Shown one piece after another: positions 50,429 to 61,300 of a stretch of 64,000 bases of DNA (position 1 is its first letter; each line of letters begins with the position of its first letter). Origin of the DNA: Charina bottae (taxonomy: Eukaryota; Chordata; Lepidosauria; Squamata; Charinaidae). The stretch covers positions 32,393,414 through 32,457,413 of the forward strand of contig JALMGJ010000002.1 of assembly GCA_023362775.1 (NCBI GenBank). Reading direction: 5' to 3'. The position numbers were made by a program, and so were the translations under genes. The notes under the pieces are model-generated. The model did no database searches. It was not told the origin of the DNA and worked only from the letters and a program-made list of their open reading frames with translations.

Positions 50429-50800
50429 ATGGAAGAGTTTAAAGAAGATTTAAGAAAATTACGTTGTCAGCAAGAAAATAACTTCTTAAAGGGCTGTAAA
50501 ACGATCATACAGACTATTTGGGACATTAGGGATGAGATATTGGTCAAAATGGAACAATTATGTGAAAATACTATGATTGAAGAAGAAGACACGGGAAAAG
50601 ATGGTGTTTTTGCTCTTGTAGGCGAAAATGAAATGCTCTTGGCTGAGAATTCTGAACTGATGTTTATGGGATTAAAACGACTATTTAATTTTAAGATTGT
50701 AGAAAGAGTTGCTAAGTGGTGGGAATGTTTTGACTGTTTCAGTCAATGTTTTGGGAAAGAAAATGTGCTGTGGGGGAGTTTTTTCTCTCTTTCGCTGTAA
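50429..50800 (+). CDS. short acidic ORF of half-L1 copy 2
   Basis: 123 codons starting MEEFKEDLRKLRCQQENNFL, followed by a heptad-like helical stretch (IIQTIWDIRDEILVKMEQL), an acidic patch (EEEDTGKDG) and a cysteine-containing tail. Related to 43,207-43,563. The helical N-terminus would suit an ORF1-type coiled coil, but no RRM is present. Coding function is uncertain. Confidence 0.45.
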   Translation: MEEFKEDLRKLRCQQENNFLKGCKTIIQTIWDIRDEILVKMEQLCENTMIEEEDTGKDGVFALVGENEMLLAENSELMFMGLKRLFNFKIVERVAKWWECFDCFSQCFGKENVLWGSFFSLSL

Positions 50801-51299
50801 ACTTTGTATTTCCTGAAGCTATTGTACATCTCTGTAAAAGCCCTGGTATATTTAGGGGAGGGGTAAAAAATTAAGAATATTTAATTGGACTGATAATGAG
50901 GTTAATCTGACTTATAGGATTTTTGATTTCTAAGACATAAAAGATATTTTTTATTCTGGTAATATTTTATATTGTTTTTAAGCATAATTATGGTTAAGAT
51001 AGTTAATTATATAAGTAGACAATTAATTAATTAATTAAGTAGAGATTAATATGATTGTTTCATAGGGTTATAGATTTATAAAACTTAAAGGATATTGATA
51101 AGATATAATGTTTTATACTGTCTTTGAGATCTAATAGGGTTAAGATTGTTTACTATAAAGGCAGAAGATTTATCTGTTTTCATAATTTGATGTGTATTGT
51201 GTAGACAGAAGTATATAGAATAGTAGTAGAAGGGGGAATAAAATTATTAAATGGATTATTTTTAAGAGGAAGGGATTGAAGTAAAAATTATATCTATGT

Positions 51300-51450
51300 T
51301 TGTTATGTTATGTTATGTTATGTTATGTTATGTTATGTTATGTTATGTTATGTTATGTTATGTTATGTTTTATGTTGTTATGTTATGTTATGTTATGTTA
51401 TGTTATGTTATGTTATGTTATGTTATGTTATGTTATGTTATGTTATGTTA
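51300..51450. repeat. (TATGT)n microsatellite
   Basis: About 150 bp of pentamer with one interruption near 51,366-51,378, inside the 3' UTR of half-L1 copy 2. Long [16 protein letters not shown] across it are artefacts. Confidence 0.95.
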
Positions 51451-51748
51451 GGGGAAGGAGCAATTGTATTAGAGATTTATATATGTGTTATTGGAAGGAT
51501 TTATAGAAATGTAATTATGGTTTGACATAGAGGAAGGGTTTGTTTGTGGAAGTTGTTGTATATTCTTGCTGTGAAAAGCGGGAAGCCACCTGTATATAAG
51601 TAACTTTCTAGAAATTTTCTCTTTTCTGTTTTTGCACCTTTAATGTTTTTCTTTCTGTATGTAGTGTTTTTTCTTTTTTGTAGTTTTTTATCTTTGTTCT
51701 AAAAATAATAAAAAAACTAAAGTCCAAAAAAGAAAGAATATTATTTTC

Positions 51749-52250
51749 TCGTTTGCAGAATCCTGGCAGCAATTTCTTTTAAAACAATGACATCCACCTT
51801 GTCAATTCTTAATCCGGTGTCAAAATGACTGCAAAACTTAATCTCTTGTTCTTTTCCTGGCAAAATAAACCAAAAGATATCTTGGTTTATTATTCACTGT
51901 TGATATCTTGAGTTAATATGAAAAACCTTAACCAATCCCTCATCCATCCTATCTTCTTCCCCTTCTAATAATTTTGCTAAAGCTTGTAAAAAACTTTCTC
52001 TTACATTTTCATCCTTCTTCTCTGGGATTCCTCTCAGTCTCAAGCAGAATTCTTTTTCTCTAAGCTCAAGTAATGCAATTTTATCTAGTTCTTTTTCCCT
52101 CTTCAACTCTCTGGTATCCATCTTATTTTCTGAAACTTCAACTATCAGTTACCTCTTTAACATCTCCAGCAGTTGGAAGTCATGTGGAACAAGTAAACGT
52201 TTTTTAATTATTGTTGTTTATACAAAGTATCCAATCTACCCATAGCAAGT
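51749..52250 (-). pseudogene. L1 ORF1, RRM-type region
   Basis: LREKEFCLRLRGIPEKKDEN followed by VRESFLQALAKLLEGEED is the RRM entry of L1 ORF1 proteins, preceded by a coiled-coil-like stretch (MDTRELKREKELDKIALLE). Broken frames. Confidence 0.7.
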
Positions 52251-52289
52251 ATATCAACAATAACTACTTTCCCAGAAGAACAGTAATAT

Positions 52290-52870
52290 GACATTCTGGT
52301 TTCACCAAAGCAGATTCATCAAAGAGAAAACTAAAAAATACAAACAAGGAATTAGAATGCCCCACTGGCTAATTAAAAGGGTTTAATTGTTTTAGCACAT
52401 TAAACCTCAAGAAAAAGTTTCTAGACTAAAAAGCAAAAAACTTCCCTGAATTGTTCCCTTCCTGACTCTTGAACTAGAACTATGCCCCTGAGTCATGCAA
52501 AACTGTATTCTCCAACTGCACATCTATGTTGCGAGAGTTATTCCCAATTCCCCTTCTCATTAATTCAATCATGGTTATTTATTCTCTTTTGAACAAAGTT
52601 GATGGGATTTCCACCACCACCACCATTAGATTTCAACCAATGAGACAAAAATGGAATATACAACTGAAAACCCGACCTGTTACTACCTCCTGCTCTGCTG
52701 AGAGCACAAGATGGGGTAGGACTGTGCCAGCCTGAAATCGAAGGTTCCTCTTCCAGAACTGGGGCCAAGCTGGACCATCTTCACGGCAGCTGTGCTCTTT
52801 TTTGAATTCTGGGATCCAACTCTCTGCCAGAGAAAGAACTATAGGAAGGAACTCCATCAATAGATGAAAA
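52290..52870 (+). other. 5' flank of V2R gene B
   Basis: Aligns with gene A at 1,080-1,120 and 1,895-2,459. No gene or clear promoter box. Confidence 0.5.
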
Positions 52871-53091
52871 ATGCTGCTGCTGCAAATTCAGCTCTTTCTA
52901 CTTCAGCTTCTGTCCCAAATTCCATGTGCCACCATGCTGATGAAATGTCCAGCAAAGGTGTTAATAGAAGAACAGAAGGAGTTTAATTTCTACAAGCCAG
53001 GAGACTACCTAATTAGTGGAATAACATCTGTAATATATTCTGCATCTTACCTGTATTCTTTCTCCAAGCCTCCAACCCACAGATTGAAAAG
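52871..53091 (+). CDS. V2R B exon 1
   Basis: 221 nt, six more than in A. Leader MLLLQIQLFLLQLLSQIPC is more hydrophobic than in A. Continues [20 protein letters not shown]. Donor AAAAG|GTAATT, phase 2. An upstream ATG at 52,864 is out of frame. Confidence 0.85.
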
Positions 53092-55348
53092 GTAATTGTT
53101 GGCATGTACAACATCCTGGAGATTGATTTTACCTCCTCCAATGTCTTTTTATAAGGAATGACTTCCTTTTTCCAATTCCTAACCTTGAGAAAGGCAGGTC
53201 AATATTGCAGGACTTTCCCAAGATGCCTGTTGTGTCAGTGGGGTTCTGCATGTCCTCACAATGATTCCCTTGGTCCTGTGGAAAGTCAAAAGATACCCTC
53301 TGAGCAGGAGACAACCTCTTGAGCTTCCTCCACACCATCTCCTCTCCTTCCCTACATTGCTCTCTATCCTTCCTTCCTCCCTTTCCCACCTTTCTTTCCA
53401 ACCAATGCCTTTTACCTCTTTTGTAAGCTTTTGTGGCTTCCATTTTACCTTTGGTTTGAATAAAAGGAATACCTTTTTAAAACCAAACTCAGAGAGGATG
53501 GATACCTTAAGCCATATTCTCATGGTTTAGCTACAGAGGATCACATTAAAGATTTATATAGGGCAATAACTACAAAGCCATAAATATTCTGCAACACAAC
53601 AATCTCTGGGTGTGAATATGGCTTGTTGGGTATGGGACAGGCAGGTTAGCCATAAATATTCTGCAACGAAACAATCAATGGGTCTAACGATGGCTTGTTA
53701 AGGAGAGGACCATCTCCAGGCAGGTACACTTGGTAAAACTCCCCTTTTTGCCTTCAGGAGGGCTGTGAAGACCCGGCTCTTCCCCCGAGCATTGAGCTCC
53801 GATGTGGGGTTGAGCTCTGAGGATGGTTGGTCTGGCGCCTGGGGGGAAGGGTATGTTTTTATCAAGGTTTTATGGATGGTTCTGAGCCAGCTGGAGTCAT
53901 TGTATGGGATAGGCGGCAATATAAGTCCTGAAAATAAAGAAGTAAATAAAATAATTCAAACTCTGGTTTTGCAAAAGTTAATTCTAAACAAATTGAAACA
54001 GTTACAATGCTAAGAAACTTCTCCACTTTCTTTTATGAGTTTTCTCCAATTCCTTTTACTTGTTTTCCTATGTGTGTTAGTGATGCTATAAGGTTATTTT
54101 CCTCATTTTCCCCACAAGTCAAAATGTGATGAATATAATCCTCAGGATCAGCTCTGATGTGTTTGCTAGAATCCCTTTGATCCAGTCATAACAAGCTTAC
54201 AATATCACTTTGTTTGCTTTTTTGGTAAGAAGCTCCCATTGGGGTCAATTGGACAGTCCTTCTAATAGAATTGTCCAAAGAAATCTGTCACCTGGAAAGT
54301 CCCTATAAATAAATGATTCAGGAATTTCTTATTTTTTAATTGAACAATGAGTGTCTGCTAATATTTTCTGCATTACAATATATAAATATAAAAATGCAGT
54401 AAATATATGACATTTTCTATGAACTGAAGAAGAAAATCCAAATTGAAGATGAGGACCTTTTGATATCCGTTATGTTGCAGTGTGCCGATGAGCTTCTACC
54501 ACATCCTGCCCTTCCTGTTTGCTGTTCATGAGATCAACCAGAGCCCAAGGGTGTTACCCAACATCACCCTGGGCTACAACATCTATGAGAACTTTTTCAA
54601 TGCAAGAATGACCTATGAGGCCATGATGGACTTGCTATCTACAGGGCAGGAGAATGTCCCAAACTACAGATGTGGAAGACAGCAGAACCTGCTGGCAGTT
54701 GTTGAAGAGATGGATTCTGAACTCTTTCAACATATTTCTACCATGTTGGGCATCTACAAAATCCCACAGGTACGAATAACAATGTTTAAAGGGGGCTATA
54801 GGGATCTTCTAGTCCAATCCCCTGCCCAGAGCAGGAATCCTCAGACCACACCAGAGAAATGGCTGTCCAAATTTTACTTAAAAACTCTCATAGTCAGGAA
54901 AGTCCTTCTTTTTTAAAGTTGAGTCTGAGCATCAAATTGAAAAAGAAAGAGATGAAGGAAAAGGGAACGGGTCAAGGAATGCCAGGGAACAGCATAGAGA
55001 GCTTGAGGGCACATCCAGACAACAGGTTTAACATGCTTCCTCTAGTCCATAAGACAGCACAAAGGATGTCATCCTCAATTTATTCGCTCCTCTTATGAAC
55101 TGGAGCTTGCCACAGTGCCAGTGATCTTGGGTTACTAAACAGGCTTCTGCATTCCAGACGTCTGTAAAGAAGTCTATTATTAAGAACCAATTAAAGAGTT
55201 TATTATCAAATATTTGAAATCAATGATATATGGGCAAAGAAATCATATTCAAATAAGAAACATTTGATGGGAGGAATATAACAAAACATATCTCAAGCCA
55301 ACATATAAAGCAATCAAATCAGCAGTAATAATCTAAGAGAATTAAACA

Positions 55349-55382
<34 letters not shown>

Positions 55383-58300
55383 TCCGTCCCTGGTAAATCA
55401 GGAGAGTTCCCTGTTCCAATGTATTAAGATGCTCCTATCTGCCCTGGATCACTTGCAGAGTCTGATCTACTATGTGGGTGACCCACAGAGTGTGCAGGGC
55501 TCATGTGAGACTCAGCTGTTTGCAGCAAAAGTGCCCCACTGCATCCAATCCATCACTCATGCTTAGCTGCATGGGTAGGGTTTGACCAGAAGAGTGTGCT
55601 GCATGAGGATCACCCATGAGCATCACCCATCGATTAGGTCAGAGCCTCCTAGCCTCAAAGGGACTGAAGAGGACAATAGGAGACAACATCAACCGAGGTA
55701 GCAAATGTCATGCAGGTGTTTTTTTGGAAACTTCTCACAGCAGTGGGGAAAGGAGGCCCTTGCATTTAAGCACCTGATTTTTATAATTAAAAGGGACACA
55801 AACTACCAATATTTCTCTTTCGTCTTAGATCAGCTTCGGGGTAATCAGCCACATTCCTGAGCAAAGTAATCATTTTCCCTTTTTCTACCGTATGAATCCA
55901 AAACAAGAACCTCCTTACCCAGCAATTGTCAAGCTGCTCCTGCATTTCCGGTGGACGTGGATTGGCCTCCTTTCTCAGGACAATGAAAGAGGAGGAAACT
56001 TTAAAAGAACCTTCACAACTGTAGCTTTAAAAAGTGGGATTTGCATTGTACTGTCAGAAACGTTCCCAGCATTGCATATGGATATAAGTATTGGAAAACC
56101 TTTTAGTACAAAAAAAAGGCAAAGGCTCCTTTTTTATATAAGTAGTCAAGTAAAAATTACCGTTTGTCACCTGGATCTTCAGGCCACATTATTACTATCA
56201 CGTGTAATAAACATTACTCAAAATACTAATAATTTCATTGAGGGAAAAGTGTGGATTGCAACAACTTTGCCAGTTATAAGTAAAACACCATTTTTCTCCT
56301 GGGTGGATCTCCAACGTAAAAATGCTTTGTTTTCCTTCCGCACCCAGGAAAAGGAAAGGACACAATATTATGATTTTAATTCGTTCTACATTGCTCTCAG
56401 GCAATATGGGAAGACGGCATTTCAGTGTTCCTATTCAAGGCCTCTGTTGTCTAAGAAAGTTTGGGAAAGATGCACAGAAAAAGAGAAATGGGAATTCCCA
56501 CCCCGTGATGTGGTTGTAAGACTCCTGTCCGAGGATGCCTCTGGTATTTCCACAGTAATCCAAGCACTGGCCTGGGTCCTCAATGCTACCTCTTCCTCCC
56601 AAATGAGGAGGAGGAAGATGCGGGTTGGAGACCATCAGACAAGGCAGATGGTACAGCCATGGCAGGTGAGACTTCTCTTTGAGGGTCCATGGATGCTCCC
56701 CCTTCAATTCCTCAGTGTTAAATTGGGTGTAGGGAGGGGAGAGATATTCCAAATAGCAGTTGCCCAGTTTGTAGAATTTGAGAGTGAATGAGTGAATGAG
56801 TGAAAGAGAGATTATGTTCATAAATCTTCCAAACTCGAACCTTGTGTGCTGTTTTGGGATGCTGTAATGACAGAGATACCTCTGTAGTGACAAGGCGATT
56901 TTCCCCTTTTGCAAATGAAACAAGCATAAGGACGCTCCAGCCATCCTCAGCCCTCTCCCGTGATCACACATGATGGTCTTGCCTAGTTTTGAAGACTATC
57001 AATTAGTTATCACTTTGGTTTCATGGCCCTAGCAGAAGAAGGTCGTAGCAGGAGAAATCTTCCAGACAAAACATGAAATAATAGGTTACTCAAGACAGGT
57101 TTCTATTGTCTTGTTTTATACAAAGCAGTCGTATATGTACAGTTTTCTTGCATGTATATTCAGGAAAATGAGATTAAGAGTCTGCAACACAAACATTTCA
57201 ACTATCCTTATCCTGCCTCAGATTCGGGGGTAACTAGACTAGAGTGCTGTAGCACCTCTGGCACAGAGAACAATCCCTGCTAAGGGTAAGTACAATAAGG
57301 GTCAGTTGGACTTGATTCCCATTCAACAAAATTTTAGGCAACCTGATGGGATTTCAGACTTTAGGGTTTCTCCTAGCTTCATTTGTACCACTATGATTTA
57401 TTTATTTATATTTATTTATATTTGTATTTATACCCCGCCCATCCCCTCCCTAACGGAGGACTCTGGGCGGCTTACATTCATCATTATACATCAAGTTATA
57501 CAGTGTTCTTTTCATTATACAATCTGTGCGCAAGGGGAGGGGGTAAGGGAACCGGCTCTTCCTGGCTTTCCGGACTACATGTCCCAAGGTGCCTTGCGTT
57601 GGAGCCGGCTGCTGACTTCCTGTAGATGTTTGTTGCTTCTGGGATCTGCAGCCATTCGAAAGATCTTCTGTCCGATGGAACCTGACCCCAGACAGGACAG
57701 GACGCCAGCATATTTTCCCACTTTAAGGTGGTACCCAATTTATCTACTTGCTAAGCTTTCGAACTGTTGGGTCGACAGGAGCTGGGACTAGCAACAAGAG
57801 CTCACCTCGTTGCGCGGGGATTCAAACTGCCGACCTTCCAACCGGCAGTCCTACAGCTTCAGCGGTTTAACCCGCTGAGCCACTGCGTCCACACTCCACA
57901 AAGAAACAACAAGCACTGGCAACTAAGTATTTTAATTTAAAAAAAAACTCCTGTAGTAGCTGAGGCTAAGTTTATTGTGCAATGTTAAGGGGTGTGGTGG
58001 CTCAGCAGGTAAGATGCTAGGCTTGTTGATCGGAGGATTGCAAGTTTGGAGGTTCCAATCCCTACTCCTGCATGACGGAGTGAGCTCCTGCAGTAGCCCC
58101 AGCTCTTGCCAAGCTAAATATTTCTTACAAAAGGGGATTATGGATATCTCCACAATATCTTTTAAATTTATCTTTTAAAGCTAATACCTTATTGTGTGTG
58201 TGTTTCTGTGTGTGTCTGTGTCTGTGTGTGTGCCTTTGAGTCAGTTTTTGACTCCTGGTTTGTGCCTGAACTAGTCCCTGCATTTTTCCTGGCAAGATTT

Positions 58301-61300
58301 TGGAAGTGGTTTGCCCTTGCCTGATTCTTCTTCTGGGGCTGAGGGAGAGAGTCTGGCCCAAGGTCACCCAGCTGGCTTTGTGTCTAAGCCAGGACTGGAA
58401 CTCACAGTTTCAGTGTTTCTAGCTTGATGCCTTAATGGTTAAGGCTTAACCACTACACCAAACTGGCTCATATAGCAATAGCGTATTGCTTGTGTTCTAC
58501 CTGTAACTATACCTTATATCTTCCAGCTTTTATGGAAAGCTGGGGGGAGTAATAGCTCCTCTTGGGGTTGGCTTGCTCCATAGGGTTCTTTAAAGCCTAA
58601 CATCAGAGCCTCTTGGATCTTATATATTTAATTAAATTATGTATTCTATTTTATAAATTTTTATATGTTTTAATTACTGGCTTGGTGTAAACCGCCCAGA
58701 GTCCCCTCTGGAATGGGGGGAGACGGGCGGTGATATTTAAAATTATTTAAAATTAAAATTAAATTTTATCTAATTTTGCAATATGGTTTTGGCTTCACCA
58801 ATGGTCTTGGATTTCTATTGATGTACATATTTGTCCAGCTACTCTATTCTGAAGCCTATGCTCTTAGTTCTACACTCCTTTTACTTAGTCTATGTTCTAT
58901 TGCAATACCTCTCTTCCATAACCACTCCAACTATACCACTAAATTGTTGAATCATTAGGCCTCCATATTTCTCTATTCCTAACCTCTCCATCTCTCTATT
59001 TCTGTAGCAGTAACCTCTATATTCCCAGGTCGGGAGGCCTTTTCACTCTGTCTTTTATATCTCCGGAGTTCCTCTGCTCTTCTGCTCTGTCAAAGCCTCT
59101 GTTTTTCCTACAATGGCCCAAAGGTGGACCTCTTTCATCCTTCCCTGTTCCCTGCTGGGCTTCCCTCTTCCAGAGCTTTTCCCTTCCTCCAGATCCAAGA
59201 GGGGGTGGTGGAAGATCGAAGGAGCACTCCTTATACAGCCCAGTTGCCAGCTGCTTCCACCCCTATTTCCTTTCTGCTAAGAAAGGCTTTGCCTCATTGA
59301 AGCACTTCAAACTTCAGCCGGGCTCCCATTACAAGCTCTTCAGCTTAGCTTTTTCACAGCCCAGAAAGTGACCTGACAGCTGGCAGATCCTTGGGTATTT
59401 TCTCCTGAGTGCAAAACCACCCTGCCTGTTTGTCCCAATGTCTCCACTCTACAGCTTACATGTAATCCTTCTCTCTTCACCCTCCATATACATCTGCTGG
59501 TTCTATCAGTTCTATCAGCAGCTGTGCCATCTGAAGGCCAGGGCAGAGCTCCAATGGGATGCTTGCAATCTGCTAAACAATTCACAGTTGTTTTTCCTCA
59601 CCAGACAGGAACCCTTTTAGACAGTAGGATACAGGGTATGATTTCCTGCTGTCTGTCATATACAGTATACATATATAGACACATAGGATTTTTTCAAAAA
59701 ACTAAAGTACAGTAAATTAACAAAATCTCATGCAGTTTCTCATGTAGGGGCATGGTGGCTCAGCGGGTAAGACGCCAGGCTTGTCGATCAGAAGATTGCA
59801 AGTTCGGAGGTTCGAATCCCTAGTCCCGTGTGACGGAGTGAGCTCCCGCACTTGCCCCAGCTCTTGCCAACCTAGCAATTCGAAAGCATGCAAATGCAAG
59901 TAGATGAATAGGCACCACTTCGGTGGGAATGTAACAGCGTTCTGCACGTGTCATGCCGGCCACATGACCGCAGAAGGGTCTTCGGACAACGCTGGCTCTT
60001 TGGCTAACAAACGGAGATGAGCACCGGCCCCTAGAGTCGGACACGACTGCACAAATGTGCGGGGGCAACCTTTACCATGCAGTTTCTCAGGGAAACACTT
60101 GGATGGCATGAGATTCAGTTAACTCTTGAACTTTAAACCTTATGTGATTTTCATCTTTGTGAAAATTATGATGCTGAGCTATGGCTTGGCAGGACCATAT
60201 AGTGATTCCTTCAAGAAAGTGGAAGACATATCTGAAAAAGATCCGCTATTTCCTGGAGAAGGAGGAAGAGGAGCTCCCCATCAAATCCTGAATCATTCTC
60301 TTTCAGACAGAAGTGCTGAGCTGAAGAGGTTGAATTCTTCAGAGCACTTCCAATCAAGAAGAATAACCATAAACACCTTGAAGAAAGGCTCAGAGGGGAA
60401 TGTGGAAGCTGCACGTCTGATTTTCTATGTCTTTGCAGCTTCATCAGCTCCTGAGAAATTTCCAGCTTCACAACCTTTCCAGGGATGGGGTTTCTTTGGA
60501 TGAAAATGGAGTTCCTGTGGCTGACTTTGATGTCATGCACTGGACAGTGTTTTCCAATCAGTCTGAACGTAGTGTGAAATTTGGGAATGTAGAAAGAGGA
60601 CCATCCTCCAAAGTCAAGGTCTCCATCAATCAGAGTGCCATCCTATGGCCAACATCATTTAACAAGGTAGCTCATGCTGCTTGGGTTTTGGTCTTCTACT
60701 CACCTTCCCACATGCAAACTTTTCTGCTCAGAAAGAATTCTCATTGAGAACAATTGAGATAACCTCCAAAGAAGGGAACCTAAAGCCTGATTAGATATCA
60801 TGGATCTTTAGATTTTTTCCAGTAGTTTATTACAAACTGGAACCTGCTGCAGCACCAACTGTGTTGGGGCCTTTACAATAAGAGAAACGCTAGCATGTTG
60901 ATGTAGGGAAAAATTCAAGATATAGCATTCCCACACATGCACTAAGGAGAAACACCTTTTGCAATGGAACCACTTTCCTTCAGATTGGAGAGTAAGACAA
61001 AGGGTATGCTTCTGGATTGACAGTACAGATACTGTATAAGGAGAATGTGAATCACCTTCCATTTGCTGCTTCTGCACAGAGTCCTATCCATAAAGGGCAA
61101 TTTTAGCAGGTACCTCCAGCAATTGCAAAGGAAGGAAGCTGGGGGTACCCATTTGTAACTGATCTGCCACTACTCTTTGGTTGAGTTTGCTCAGTGTGCT
61201 CCTAGGCTTCCTGAAAGCAGTTCATTGAAATAACCCCCTGTAATTCCCATGTTGCACTGGCTGATCTTTATTTGCATGTTTAGATGGTGCCTTCTTCTAG

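Larger units (their letters stand above)
49741..51729 (+). mobile_element. half-L1 element copy 2 (intact insertion)
   Basis: 1,989 bp between exact 19-bp duplications AAGAAAGAATATTATTTTC (49722-49740 and 51730-51748). 5' UTR starts GGAGCTTCCTGTGG, a short ORF lies at 50,429-50,800, a long AT-rich 3' UTR follows with a (TATGT)n array and a tail AATAATAAAAAAACTAAAG. No ORF2 sequence is present. It is inserted in the L1 ORF1 in the opposite orientation. Confidence 0.85.
26493..52250 (-). mobile_element. antisense L1 LINE, split by many later insertions
   Basis: Its own pieces read right to left: ORF1 51,749-52,250 and 49,450-49,740; ORF2 endonuclease 49,192-49,450 and 35,725-35,892; RT 34,977-35,280, 33,793-34,076, 33,300-33,415 and 32,583-32,945; later ORF2 30,989-31,060 and 27,488-27,773; 3' end 26,493-27,040. 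Adjacent pieces rejoin across insertions whose target duplications are visible. About 6 kb of L1 is spread over 25.8 kb, with losses. The 3' end near 26,493 and the 5' end near 52,250 are approximate. Confidence 0.75.

Noticed and set aside
51300..51525. Open frames reading MLCYVMLCYV repeatedly
   Set aside because: They are translations of a (TATGT)n microsatellite, not a protein gene.
59748..59830. tRNA gene candidate (A- and B-box-like sequence)
   Set aside because: The tRNA-like head is the start of a SINE with target duplications and a LINE-type tail; no complete cloverleaf followed by a terminator. Same for 15,580-15,656, 48,745-48,828 and 57,800-57,893.
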